Shown here: positions 34,872 to 42,543 of the stretch, in pieces
How the letters are laid out: the number at the start of each line of letters is the position of its first letter
Position numbering within the stretch: the stretch's first letter is position 1
NCBI RefSeq assembly: GCF_001899645.1
Contig: NZ_MKVV01000048.1
Location: 27,135-91,134, forward strand
Origin: Pseudonocardia sp. 73-21
GTDB taxonomy: Bacteria > Actinomycetota > Actinomycetes > Mycobacteriales > Pseudonocardiaceae
Direction of reading: 5' to 3'
Length of the DNA stretch: 64,000 bases
Notes under the pieces: model-generated
Told to the model about the DNA's origin: nothing
The model's input: the letters and a program-made list of their open reading frames with translations, nothing else
Databases searched by the model: none
Made by a program: the position numbers and the translations under genes

Positions 34872-35572
34872 GTGTCACCACCGAAGTCGATCTCCGCGCC
34901 GTCGCCCTGCGCGGTGCCGCGGACCTGGGCCCGGACGCCACGGCCCAGCAGCTGCTCGCCTGGGCCGCCGAGACGTTCGGCGACCGGCTGATCGTCGCCT
35001 CCAACATGCAGGACGCGGTGCTCGTCGACCTGGCGGCGAAGGCCAGCCCGGGCGTCGAGATCCTGTTCCTGGAGACCGGCTACCACTTCGCCGAGACCAT
35101 CGGCACCCGCGACGCCGTCGAGCACACCTACGACGTGCGGATCGTCAACGCGCAGACGTCCCTGTCGGTGGCCGAGCAGGACGCGCAGTTCGGCAAGGAC
35201 CTCTGGGCCCGCGACCCGAACCAGTGCTGCGCGATGCGCAAGGTCGCCCCGCTGCAGGACACCCTGGCGGGTTACGACGCCTGGGTCACCGGCGTGCGCC
35301 GCGTCGAGGCCCCCACCCGGGCGAACACCCCTCTGATCACCTACGACGAGAAGTTCGAGCTCGTCAAGATCAACCCGATCGCCGCCTGGAGCGACGAGGA
35401 CATGGACGCCTACATCCGCGAGCGGGGCGTGCTGGTCAACCCGCTGGTCGACGCGGGCTACCCGTCGATCGGCTGCGCCCCCTGCACCGCGAAGCCCGCC
35501 CCCGGAGCCGACCCGCGCAGCGGCCGCTGGGCCGGCACGGGCAAGATCGAATGCGGGCTGCACGTCCAGTGA
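34868..35572 (+). CDS. cysH: Adenylyl-sulfate (APS) reductase
   Basis: 234 residues. CysH of the iron-sulfur type: the Cys-Cys pair in NQCCAMRK (~119-122) and CAPC (~203-206) ligate a [4Fe-4S] cluster, which marks APS rather than PAPS specificity. The catalytic Cys is in IECGLH near the C-terminus. The PP-loop-like region is SNMQDAVLVDL, in place of the usual Ser-rich loop. It reduces APS to sulfite with thioredoxin. Direct APS reduction fits the apparent absence of an APS kinase (cysC) here. The ATG overlaps the zinc-ribbon stop and the stop overlaps the cysD GTG. Confidence 0.95.
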   Translation: MSVTTEVDLRAVALRGAADLGPDATAQQLLAWAAETFGDRLIVASNMQDAVLVDLAAKASPGVEILFLETGYHFAETIGTRDAVEHTYDVRIVNAQTSLSVAEQDAQFGKDLWARDPNQCCAMRKVAPLQDTLAGYDAWVTGVRRVEAPTRANTPLITYDEKFELVKINPIAAWSDEDMDAYIRERGVLVNPLVDAGYPSIGCAPCTAKPAPGADPRSGRWAGTGKIECGLHVQ

Positions 35573-36471
35573 GCGCACCTGTTCTCGACGCCCTCGAGGC
35601 CCTCGAATCCGAGTCCATCCACATCTTCCGCGAGGTCGCCGGCGAGTTCGACCGCCCGGTGATCCTGTTCTCCGGCGGCAAGGACTCCACGCTGCTGGTG
35701 CACCTGGCCGTCAAGGCGTTCGCGCCCGCGCCGGTGCCGTTCCCGCTGCTGCACGTCGACACCGGGCACAACTACTCCGAAGTCATCGACTTCCGGGACT
35801 CGCTGGTCGCGCGCCTCGGCCTCCGCCTGGAGGTCGCGAACGTCCAGGACTGGATCGACGACGGTCGCCTCACCGAACGCCCGGACGGCACGCGCAACCC
35901 GCTGCAGACCGTCCCGCTGCTCGACTCCATCGTCGAGGGCAGATACGACGCCGTGTTCGGCGGCGGCCGCCGCGACGAGGAGCGCGCCCGGGCCAAGGAG
36001 CGGATCCTCTCGCTGCGTGACGCGTTCGGCCGCTGGGACCCCCGCAGCCAGCGCCCCGAGCTGTGGAATCTCTACAACGGCCGCCACGCCCCCGGTGAGC
36101 ACGTGCGCGTGTTCCCGATCTCCAACTGGACCGAGCTCGACGTCTGGCGCTACATCCAGCGCGAGAACATCGAGCTGCCCTCGATCTACTACTCCCACCA
36201 GCGCGAGGTCTTCCAGCGCGACGGGATGTGGCTGGCCGAGGGCCCGTGGGGCGGCGCACGCGGCACCGAGACGCTCGAGCTCAGGACGGTCCGCTACCGC
36301 ACGGTCGGCGACGGCTCGTGCACCGGAGCCATCGAGTCGTCGGCCAGCACGCTCGACGAGATCATCGCCGAGGTCACGGCGTCGCGGTTGACCGAGCGCG
36401 GGGCCACCCGCGCCGACGACCGCCTGTCGGAGGCCGCCATGGAAGACCGCAAGCGCGAGGGGTATTTCTAA
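35569..36471 (+). CDS. cysD: Sulfate adenylyltransferase subunit 2
   Basis: 300 residues of the ATP-pyrophosphatase family with PP-loop SGGKDS (35-40). HVDTGHNYSEVIDFRD, GGGRRDEERARAKER and the C-terminal RKREGYF are conserved in CysD. With CysN it makes APS from sulfate and ATP. The GTG overlaps the cysH stop by four bases, and cysN starts on the next base after the cysD stop. Length is normal. Confidence 0.96.
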   Translation: MSAPVLDALEALESESIHIFREVAGEFDRPVILFSGGKDSTLLVHLAVKAFAPAPVPFPLLHVDTGHNYSEVIDFRDSLVARLGLRLEVANVQDWIDDGRLTERPDGTRNPLQTVPLLDSIVEGRYDAVFGGGRRDEERARAKERILSLRDAFGRWDPRSQRPELWNLYNGRHAPGEHVRVFPISNWTELDVWRYIQRENIELPSIYYSHQREVFQRDGMWLAEGPWGGARGTETLELRTVRYRTVGDGSCTGAIESSASTLDEIIAEVTASRLTERGATRADDRLSEAAMEDRKREGYF

Positions 36472-37761
36472 GTGAAGGATCTGCTGCGCTTCGCCACCGC
36501 CGGCTCCGTCGACGACGGCAAGTCCACGCTCGTCGGGCGCCTGCTCTACGACACCAAGTCGGTGCTCGCCGACCAGATCGAGGCCGTGCAGCGCGCGTCG
36601 GTGGACAAGGACTCCCCCGACCTGTCGCTGCTGGTCGACGGCCTGCGCGCCGAGCGCGAGCAGGGCATCACCATCGACGTGGCCTACCGCTACTTCTCCA
36701 CCCCCACGCGCGAGTTCGTCCTCGCCGACACCCCCGGGCACGTCCAGTACACGCGCAACACCGTCACCGGCGCGTCCACCGCGGAGCTGGCCGTGCTCCT
36801 CGTCGACGCCCGGCACGGCGTGGTCGAGCAGACCCGCCGCCACGCCGCCGTCCTCGCGCTGCTGCGCGTCCCGCGGCTGGTGCTGTGCATCAACAAGATC
36901 GACCTCGTGGGCTACGACCAGGCCGAGCTCGAAGCCATCGGCAAGGACTTCGCCGGGCTGGCCCGGTCGCTGGGGTTCTCCGACGACGCCGTGGTGACGA
37001 TCCCCGTCTCGGCACTGGTCGGGGACAACGTCGTCGACCGCTCCGAGCACACCCCCTGGTACGACGGCCCCACCCTGCTCGGGCACCTGGAGTCGGTGCC
37101 GGTCACCCCGCCCGAGGCGGGCGCGCCGTTCCGGATGCCGGTCCAGTACGTGATCCGGCCGCCGCGCGGTATCGATGCCCGCTCCGCTGACGCTCCGCGG
37201 AGCGACTACCGCGGTTACGCCGGGCAGGTGGCGTCGGGCACCGTCCGTCCCGGCGACGAGGTCGTGGTCCTCCCGGGCGGCACCCGCACGACCGTGGAGA
37301 GCGTCGACACCGCCGACGGCCCGCTCGACACCGCCGGCGCCGGCCGCAGCATCACGATCCTGCTCGCCGACGACATCGACATCTCCCGTGGCGACGTCCT
37401 CGCCTCCGCCGCCCAGCCGCCGACCGTCACGAACGAGCTGGACGCCACGCTGTGCTGGCTGTCGGACAAGCCCCTGCGTCCCGGCGCGCGGCTGCTGCTC
37501 AAGCACGGCACCCGCACCACGCAGGTGATCGTCGGCGCGCTGGGCGACCGCCTGGACACCGACACGGTGGCCTACGTCGACGCCCCGCAGACCTTGACGA
37601 TCAACGACATCGCCCGCGTCAGCCTGCGCACCGCCGACCCCCTCCCGGTGGACGACTACGCCGACATCCGGGCGACGGGCAGCTTCCTGCTGATCGACCC
37701 GCCGACGGGCAACACCCTGGCCGCCGGCCTGGTGGGCAGCCCCCTGACCCTGGCCCCGTAA
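36472..37761 (+). CDS. cysN: Sulfate adenylyltransferase subunit 1 (GTPase)
   Basis: 429 residues, EF-Tu-like GTPase with G1 GSVDDGKS (11-18), G3 DTPGHVQYTRN and G4 NKID. It drives APS synthesis by CysD through GTP hydrolysis. The length ends with the beta-barrel domains, and no C-terminal APS-kinase (CysC) fusion is present, unlike M. tuberculosis CysNC. The GTG start directly abuts the cysD stop. It ends the sirA-led operon, followed by two hairpins at 37816-37892. Confidence 0.96.
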   Translation: MKDLLRFATAGSVDDGKSTLVGRLLYDTKSVLADQIEAVQRASVDKDSPDLSLLVDGLRAEREQGITIDVAYRYFSTPTREFVLADTPGHVQYTRNTVTGASTAELAVLLVDARHGVVEQTRRHAAVLALLRVPRLVLCINKIDLVGYDQAELEAIGKDFAGLARSLGFSDDAVVTIPVSALVGDNVVDRSEHTPWYDGPTLLGHLESVPVTPPEAGAPFRMPVQYVIRPPRGIDARSADAPRSDYRGYAGQVASGTVRPGDEVVVLPGGTRTTVESVDTADGPLDTAGAGRSITILLADDIDISRGDVLASAAQPPTVTNELDATLCWLSDKPLRPGARLLLKHGTRTTQVIVGALGDRLDTDTVAYVDAPQTLTINDIARVSLRTADPLPVDDYADIRATGSFLLIDPPTGNTLAAGLVGSPLTLAP

Positions 37762-37815
37762 CACCGCGAGTCGGGGTCTGCGTGCGACCGGGTCGCGCTG
37801 CTGATGCGACGGCAG

Positions 37816-37892
37816 CGGGTCGAGCCGCCGACCCGACCACTCGTGGAGAGCCGGGTCACGCGCCGAGCCCGTCCATCCGCAAACCCGGCTCT
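37816..37892 (+). terminator. Two hairpins after cysN
   Basis: The first pairs CGGGTCG (37816-37822) with CGACCCG (37829-37835) around 6 bases. The second pairs AGAGCCGGGT (37847-37856) with ACCCGGCTCT (37883-37892), perfect over 10 bp with a 26-base loop. Both lie 55-131 bases past the cysN stop and are a likely terminator region. The right arm shares the 15-mer CCGCAAACCCGGCTC with 3918-3932. Confidence 0.5.
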
Positions 37893-37996
37893 GAGCTGGC
37901 CATGATCAGAGGTCCGTACATTTGCTCCGTATCCCGGGGAGCGGACAGCCACTTGTACAACGCCCCGCGGGTACCGACGATGGAACAGTGGACCCG

Positions 37997-38119
37997 ATGA
38001 CGCGCACCGACGACGCCCTGCGTCGTCCCCGTGCCAGCGCACCGGCTCCCCTCGTCATCGATCTCGAGCGCTTCTGGCCGTCCCGTCGTGGCCACGCGTT
38101 CGACGAGTTCTGTCGCTGA
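37997..38119 (+). CDS. Putative leader peptide upstream of ssuA (divergent type)
   Basis: 40 codons starting MTRTDDALRRPR and ending PSRRGHAFDEFCR. It may instead start at GTG 37988 in the same frame. It lacks the HVDL motif of the other leaders but shares a basic stretch and a Cys-Arg-stop ending, and lies 93 bases before the ssuA ATG. This and the preceding hairpins are all I see in the 450 bases between cysN and ssuA. Less certain than the other four leader peptides. Confidence 0.45.
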   Translation: MTRTDDALRRPRASAPAPLVIDLERFWPSRRGHAFDEFCR

Positions 38120-38212
38120 CCCAGCCGCTCCACCCCCGCCGTGCCCCACGCCGGCCCCGTCAGCGATGCCGCGCGCCCCGACGCGCACAGCCGAAGGACC
38201 ACTCCACCCACC

Positions 38213-39286
38213 ATGCGCTTGCCCCGTCTCCTCACCGCCCTCACCGCCGTCGTCGCGTTCGGGGCCCTCGCCTCCTGCTCGCGCGCCGCGGAGAGCACCG
38301 CCGCCGCTCCCGCCGCGACCACCCCCGCCGCCGAGCTGCGCCTCGCCTACTTCCCCAACATCACCCACGCGCCCGCCCTGATCGGCGTGGACAAGGGCTT
38401 CTTCGCCGCCGAGCTGGGCAGCACCAAGCTCACCACCCAGACGTTCAACGCCGGCGGCGACGAGATCGCGGCCATCCTCGGCGGCTCGATCGACGCCGGC
38501 TTCATCGGCTCCAGCCCCGCGATCAACGGGTTCGCCAAGTCCAAGGGCGCGGACGTGCGGCTCATCGCCGGCGCCACCTCGGGCGGTGCGCAGCTCGTGG
38601 TCTCCCCCGACATCACCTCGCCCGCACAGCTCAAGGGCACGATCATCGCCACCCCGCAGAAGGGCAACACGCAGGACGTCGCGCTCAAGAAGTGGCTCCG
38701 GGACAACAACCTGGAGCAGGGCACCGGCCCCGACGAGGTGACGGTGCAGAACCTCGACAACCCGCGCACGCTCGACCTCTTCAGGACCAAGCAGCTCGCC
38801 GGCGGCTGGCTGCCCGAGCCGTGGAGCTCGCAGCTGGTGAACGCGGGCGCGAAGGTGCTCGTCGACGAGAAGACCCTGTGGCCGAACGGGCAGTTCCCCT
38901 CCACGGTGCTGATCGTCCGCACGCAGTACCTGCAGGAGCACCCCGACACCGTCGCGGCCCTGCTCCGCGGTGAGCAGAAGGCCGTCGACCTCGCCACCTC
39001 CGACCCGGCCGCGGCGAAGACCGTCACGAACGACGCGATCAAGAAGATCACGAACGCCACGCTCCCCGCCGCCGTGCTCGACCGGGCGTTCTCGGAGCTC
39101 ACGTTCACGCTCGACCCGCTGGCCGCCCGGTTCCCGCAGCTGTCGAAGGACAGCGTCACGGCGGGGGTGACCACGACGGAGACCGACCTGAAGGGCTTCG
39201 TCGACGTGACCCAGCTCAACAGCGTGCTCCAGGCAGCAGGCAAGCCCGCGGTGGACGCCGCGGGTCTCGACAAGGCCCAGGGATAA
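38213..39286 (+). CDS. ssuA: Aliphatic sulfonate / sulfur-compound ABC transporter, substrate-binding lipoprotein
   Basis: 357 residues. A lipoprotein signal ends in LASC (Cys ~22). The mature part is a periplasmic-binding type 2 protein of the SsuA/TauA/NMT1 group (LRLAYFPNITHAPALIGVDKG, SIDAGFIGSSPAINGFAKSK, GGWLPEPWSSQLV). The exact ligand (sulfonate, taurine or sulfate ester) is not determined, but the place between cysN and ssuBC, and the same order in Streptomyces sulfate-assimilation loci, supports a sulfur source. It is followed by ssuB after four bases. Confidence 0.88.
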   Translation: MRLPRLLTALTAVVAFGALASCSRAAESTAAAPAATTPAAELRLAYFPNITHAPALIGVDKGFFAAELGSTKLTTQTFNAGGDEIAAILGGSIDAGFIGSSPAINGFAKSKGADVRLIAGATSGGAQLVVSPDITSPAQLKGTIIATPQKGNTQDVALKKWLRDNNLEQGTGPDEVTVQNLDNPRTLDLFRTKQLAGGWLPEPWSSQLVNAGAKVLVDEKTLWPNGQFPSTVLIVRTQYLQEHPDTVAALLRGEQKAVDLATSDPAAAKTVTNDAIKKITNATLPAAVLDRAFSELTFTLDPLAARFPQLSKDSVTAGVTTTETDLKGFVDVTQLNSVLQAAGKPAVDAAGLDKAQG

Positions 39287-39290
39287 ACAG

Positions 39291-40058
39291 ATGACCGCCA
39301 CCATCGAACGCACCGTGCAGACCGCCGCCGTCGACCTGCGGGGCGTCGGCAAGACGTTCGGCACCGGCGCGGGAGCCGTCACGGCGCTGCACGGCATCGA
39401 CCTGCAGGTGCGCCCCGGCGAGTTCGTCTGCCTGCTGGGGGCGTCGGGCTGCGGCAAGTCGACGCTGCTCAACGTGGTGGCGGGGCTCGAGGAGGCCACC
39501 ACGGGCACGGTAGAGCTGCGCACCACGCGCCCGTCGTTCATGTTCCAGGAGGCCGCCCTGCTGCCGTGGCTCACCGCGGGCCGCAACGTCGAGCTGCCGC
39601 TGCAGCTCGCGGGACTGGGCCGGCAGGCCCGCCGGGACCGCGCCGACCAGCTGCTCGAGCTCGTCCGCCTCGACGGGCTGGGCCCGAAGCGGCCCCACGA
39701 GCTCTCGGGCGGCATGCGTCAGCGCGTGTCGCTGGCCCGTGCGCTCGCGGCGGCCACGAGCAGCGGGGACGGGGACGGCCTGCTGCTCATGGACGAGCCG
39801 TTCGCCGCGCTCGACGCCATCACCCGTGACGTGCTGCAGGGCGAGCTGCTGCGCGTCTGGGAGGCCACCGGCACCACGATCATCTTCGTCACCCACGACG
39901 TGCGCGAGGCCGTGCGACTGGCCCAGCGCGTGGTGCTGCTGTCGTCGCGGCCCGGCACGATCGTCGGCGAGTGGGACGACGTGCAGGACGGCGGCCCGCA
40001 GCTCTACGACGACATCACGGCCCGGCTCCGACAGGTGATCACCAGCCATGCCGCCTGA
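39291..40058 (+). CDS. ssuB: Sulfonate ABC transporter ATP-binding protein
   Basis: 255 residues of the nitrate/sulfonate/taurine importer ATPase class. Walker A is GASGCGKST, the signature LSGGMRQRV, Walker B LLLMDEPFAALD and the switch FVTHDVREAV. MFQEAALLPWLTAGRNV is typical of SsuB/TauB. It overlaps the permease gene by 11 bases, so the three are co-translated. Confidence 0.92.
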   Translation: MTATIERTVQTAAVDLRGVGKTFGTGAGAVTALHGIDLQVRPGEFVCLLGASGCGKSTLLNVVAGLEEATTGTVELRTTRPSFMFQEAALLPWLTAGRNVELPLQLAGLGRQARRDRADQLLELVRLDGLGPKRPHELSGGMRQRVSLARALAAATSSGDGDGLLLMDEPFAALDAITRDVLQGELLRVWEATGTTIIFVTHDVREAVRLAQRVVLLSSRPGTIVGEWDDVQDGGPQLYDDITARLRQVITSHAA

Positions 40059-40944
40059 GGTCGACATCCGCAAGGACGGACCCCGGGCCGACGACTCCGC
40101 CGCCGCGGTAGCCGGCCTCGACGCGCTCGACACGCCCACGGTCGTCGCCACGCCCTGGTGGCGGCGCGCGATCGTCACGGGGCTGCCGCCGATCGTCGCG
40201 CTGCTGTTGTTCGTCGCGGTCTGGCAGCTCGTCTGGGCGTCGGCGATCACCAGCGAGTTCAAGGTCCCGCAGCCGCTGAGCGTGTGGGACGCGTTCGCGG
40301 AGATCGTCGTCGACGGGAGCGTGTGGAGCATCCTCTGGACGTCGATCAGCCGGGCGTTCATCGGGTTCGCCATCGCGCTGCTGATCGCCACACCGCTGGG
40401 CCTGCTCGTGGCCAAGGTGAAGGTCGTGCGGGCGGCCATCGGGCCCCTGCTCTCGGGCCTGCAGAGCCTGCCGTCCGTGGCCTGGGTGCCCGCGGCGATC
40501 CTGTGGTTCGGGCTCACCGACGCCACGATCTACTTCGTGGTGCTCGCCGGCTCGATCCCGTCGATCGCCAACGGCCTGGTGGCCGGCATCGACCAGATCC
40601 CGCCGATCCTGCCCCGCGTCGGCCAGGTGCTCGGCGCGAGCGGGCTGCGCAGCGCGCGGCACATCCTGCTGCCCGCCTCCCTGCCCGGCTACATCGCGGG
40701 ATGCAAGCAGGGCTGGGCGTTCTCGTGGCGCTCGCTGATGGCGGCGGAGATCATCGCCGCCGGGCCGTTGCTGGGGTTCGGACTGGGCGCCTACCTCAAG
40801 AACGGCAGCGACCTGTCCGACATGCCCAGCGTGATCGCCGCGATCTTCCTCATCCTGATCGTCGGCATCGGTATCGAGCTACTGGTGTTCCGCCCCATCG
40901 AACGGCGGGTGCTCCGGGCCCGCGGTCTGGCACTCGGCGTCTAG
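40048..40944 (+). CDS. ssuC: Sulfonate ABC transporter permease
   Basis: 298 residues of the BPD-type permease family with about six membrane segments and the EAA-like loop QVLGASGLRSARHILLPASLPGYIAG. FIGFAIALLIATPLGLLVAK and WVPAAILWFGLTDATIYFVVL are typical SsuC regions. The N-terminal ~45 residues are a hydrophilic extension. Its TAG stop is part of the CTAG sequence that is duplicated on both sides of the insertion sequence, so the element landed exactly at the end of this gene without damaging it. Confidence 0.92.
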   Translation: MPPEVDIRKDGPRADDSAAAVAGLDALDTPTVVATPWWRRAIVTGLPPIVALLLFVAVWQLVWASAITSEFKVPQPLSVWDAFAEIVVDGSVWSILWTSISRAFIGFAIALLIATPLGLLVAKVKVVRAAIGPLLSGLQSLPSVAWVPAAILWFGLTDATIYFVVLAGSIPSIANGLVAGIDQIPPILPRVGQVLGASGLRSARHILLPASLPGYIAGCKQGWAFSWRSLMAAEIIAAGPLLGFGLGAYLKNGSDLSDMPSVIAAIFLILIVGIGIELLVFRPIERRVLRARGLALGV

Positions 40945-40959
40945 CTACTTCGACCTGAA
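40945..40959 (+). repeat. Left terminal inverted repeat of the insertion sequence
   Basis: CTACTTCGACCTGAA, the exact reverse complement of 42489-42503. It is preceded by CTAG, whose TAG is the ssuC stop codon. Confidence 0.88.
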
Positions 40960-41077
40960 GAAGTCCTGAGTGGGTAGGCGTTTGACCTGCGGAAATGTCC
41001 GCGCGCCTCCCCCAGTGGGGCCTGGTTTGACGCGAGAATGGTCTCGTATCCGCTGTGAGCTGGGGAAACGAGGCGAG

Positions 41078-42415
41078 ATGCTGCGGACGCGTGCTCCCGG
41101 GGTGAGCTTGTGGGAGGCGGGTGCTGCCCGAGGAGGTCCTGCGGCTGCCCGAGGAGCTGGCCCGGGTGGACGCACTGCTGGACGATCCGGTGTTCTTCGC
41201 CCCGTTTGTGCCGTTCTTCGATCCGCGGGTGGGTCGGCCGTCGACGCCGATGGAGGTCTATCTGCAGTTGATGTTCTTGAAGTTCCGCTACCGGCTGGGT
41301 TACGAGACGCTGTGTCGCGAGGTGGCCGACTCGATCACGTGGCGGCGGTTCTGTCGGATCTCGATCGATGGGCGGGTGCCGCACCCGACGACGTTGATGA
41401 AGCTCACCACCCGTTGCGGCACCGCCGCGGTCGACGGGTGCAACGAGGCGCTGCTGGCCAAGGCGGTCCGTCGGATCGGCGCGGCCGGACGTCGGGTGCA
41501 GGCCGCGGGCGGCGCTGTCCGGACCCGGGTGCGGGATCGCAGCCGCTCGGCTGGTGCCCGCGCGCGGGCGATCGGAGCGAAGCTGCGGCTGCGCACCGCG
41601 GAGGGTCGCGACGATGCCCAGGCCGTGGTGCGGCGGATTACCGGTGAGCTGGCCGGGCTGGCCGAACGCGCCGCGACCGAGGCCGAGCTGCTGCTCGCGA
41701 ACGCCCGCCGGGCGCTGCGCCGCGCCCAGGTCAAGGCAGCTGAGCTGGCCGCGACCGGTGGCAGTGACCCTGCCGCGGGGCGGCGGCGGGGCCGGCTGCG
41801 CCGCGCGGTGAACGACCTGACCGAGCTACTCGAGGCGACCCGGCGGATCGCCGCCCAGACTCGCCAACGGCTGTCCGGGACGACCCCGCCCGGCCCACCC
41901 GGCGGGTCAGTCTGCATGACCCGGACGCCCGCCCGATCGCGAAGGGCCGCCTGGGCCGGCCCGTCGAGTTCGGCTACCAGGGCCAGGTCGTCGACAACGA
42001 CGACGGCGTCGTGCTCGACCACACCGTCGAACGGGGCAACCCCGCTGACGCGCCGCAACTTGCACCCGCGGTCGGTCGGGTCATCCGCCGCACCCGCCGT
42101 CGCCCGCGCACGGTCACCGCCGACCGCGGCTACGGCGAAGCCGCCGTGGAGAACGACCTGCACGACCTCGGGGTCCGCACAGTGGTGATCCCGCGCAAGG
42201 GCCGACCCGGCAAAGGCCGCCAAGCCCACGAGCACCGCCGAGCGTTCCGCCGAACGGTCAAGTGGCGAACCGGGAGCGAGGCCCGAATCAGCACCCTCAA
42301 ACGGCAGTACGGGTGGGATCGGACGCGTCTCGATGACCTCGAAGGGGCCCGGATCTGGGCCGGACAAGGCGTCCTGGCCCACAACCTGGTCAAGATCGCG
42401 GCCATCGCGGGCTGA
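41078..42415 (+). pseudogene. Transposase (DUF772 N-terminus, DDE domain) with frameshifts and probable internal deletion
   Basis: Three frames must be joined. MLRTRAPGVSLWEA (from 41078) continues in another frame as VLPEEVLRLPEELARVDAL near 41118, consistent with one extra G. That frame runs through the DUF772 region (VFFAPFVPFFDPRVGRPSTP, WRRFCRISIDGRVPH) to about 41895. A second shift then leads into SLHDPDARPIAKGRLGRPVE and continues to GVLAHNLVKIAAIAG. The segment after NEALLAKAV passes straight to RRIGAAGRR. From recalled relatives, the block holding the first catalytic Asp (DTTVV-like) should lie there, bounded by a repeated LLAKAV, so it was probably lost by recombination. TADRGYGEA supplies a later catalytic Asp. 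Confidence 0.85.
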
Positions 42416-42488
42416 TCAACCGCCCGACGGAGATCAACACCTCCTGCGGTGTTCATTCCAGCGAGCTGCACCAGCGCCAGCGGTCTAT

Positions 42489-42503
42489 TTCAGGTCGAAG
42501 TAG
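42489..42503 (-). repeat. Right terminal inverted repeat of the insertion sequence
   Basis: TTCAGGTCGAAGTAG, exact reverse complement of 40945-40959, followed by CTAG at 42504-42507. Confidence 0.88.
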
Positions 42504-42543
42504 CTAGGGCGACAGCAGGGGCAGCCTGCGGTGACGGGCCGGG

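Larger units (their letters stand above)
40945..42503 (+). mobile_element. Insertion sequence with DUF772/IS1182-like transposase, decayed
   Basis: 1559-bp element bounded by 15-bp perfect inverted repeats CTACTTCGACCTGAA / TTCAGGTCGAAGTAG and flanked by CTAG (40941-40944 and 42504-42507), a probable 4-bp target duplication. Including CTAG the mirror match extends to 19 bp. It sits between the convergent ssuC and FAD-protein genes. The transposase reading frame is broken (see the pseudogene), so the copy is probably not autonomous. It may be mobilised by an intact relative elsewhere. Confidence 0.88.

Noticed and set aside
35458..37764. A 768-residue minus-strand ORF across cysD and cysN
   Set aside because: Antisense shadow; the plus strand encodes complete CysD and CysN.
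37902..38000. ORF MIRGPYICSV... as another leader peptide upstream of ssuA
   Set aside because: Its single Cys is near the start, it has no HVDL or Cys-Arg ending, and it overlaps the better candidate at 37997.
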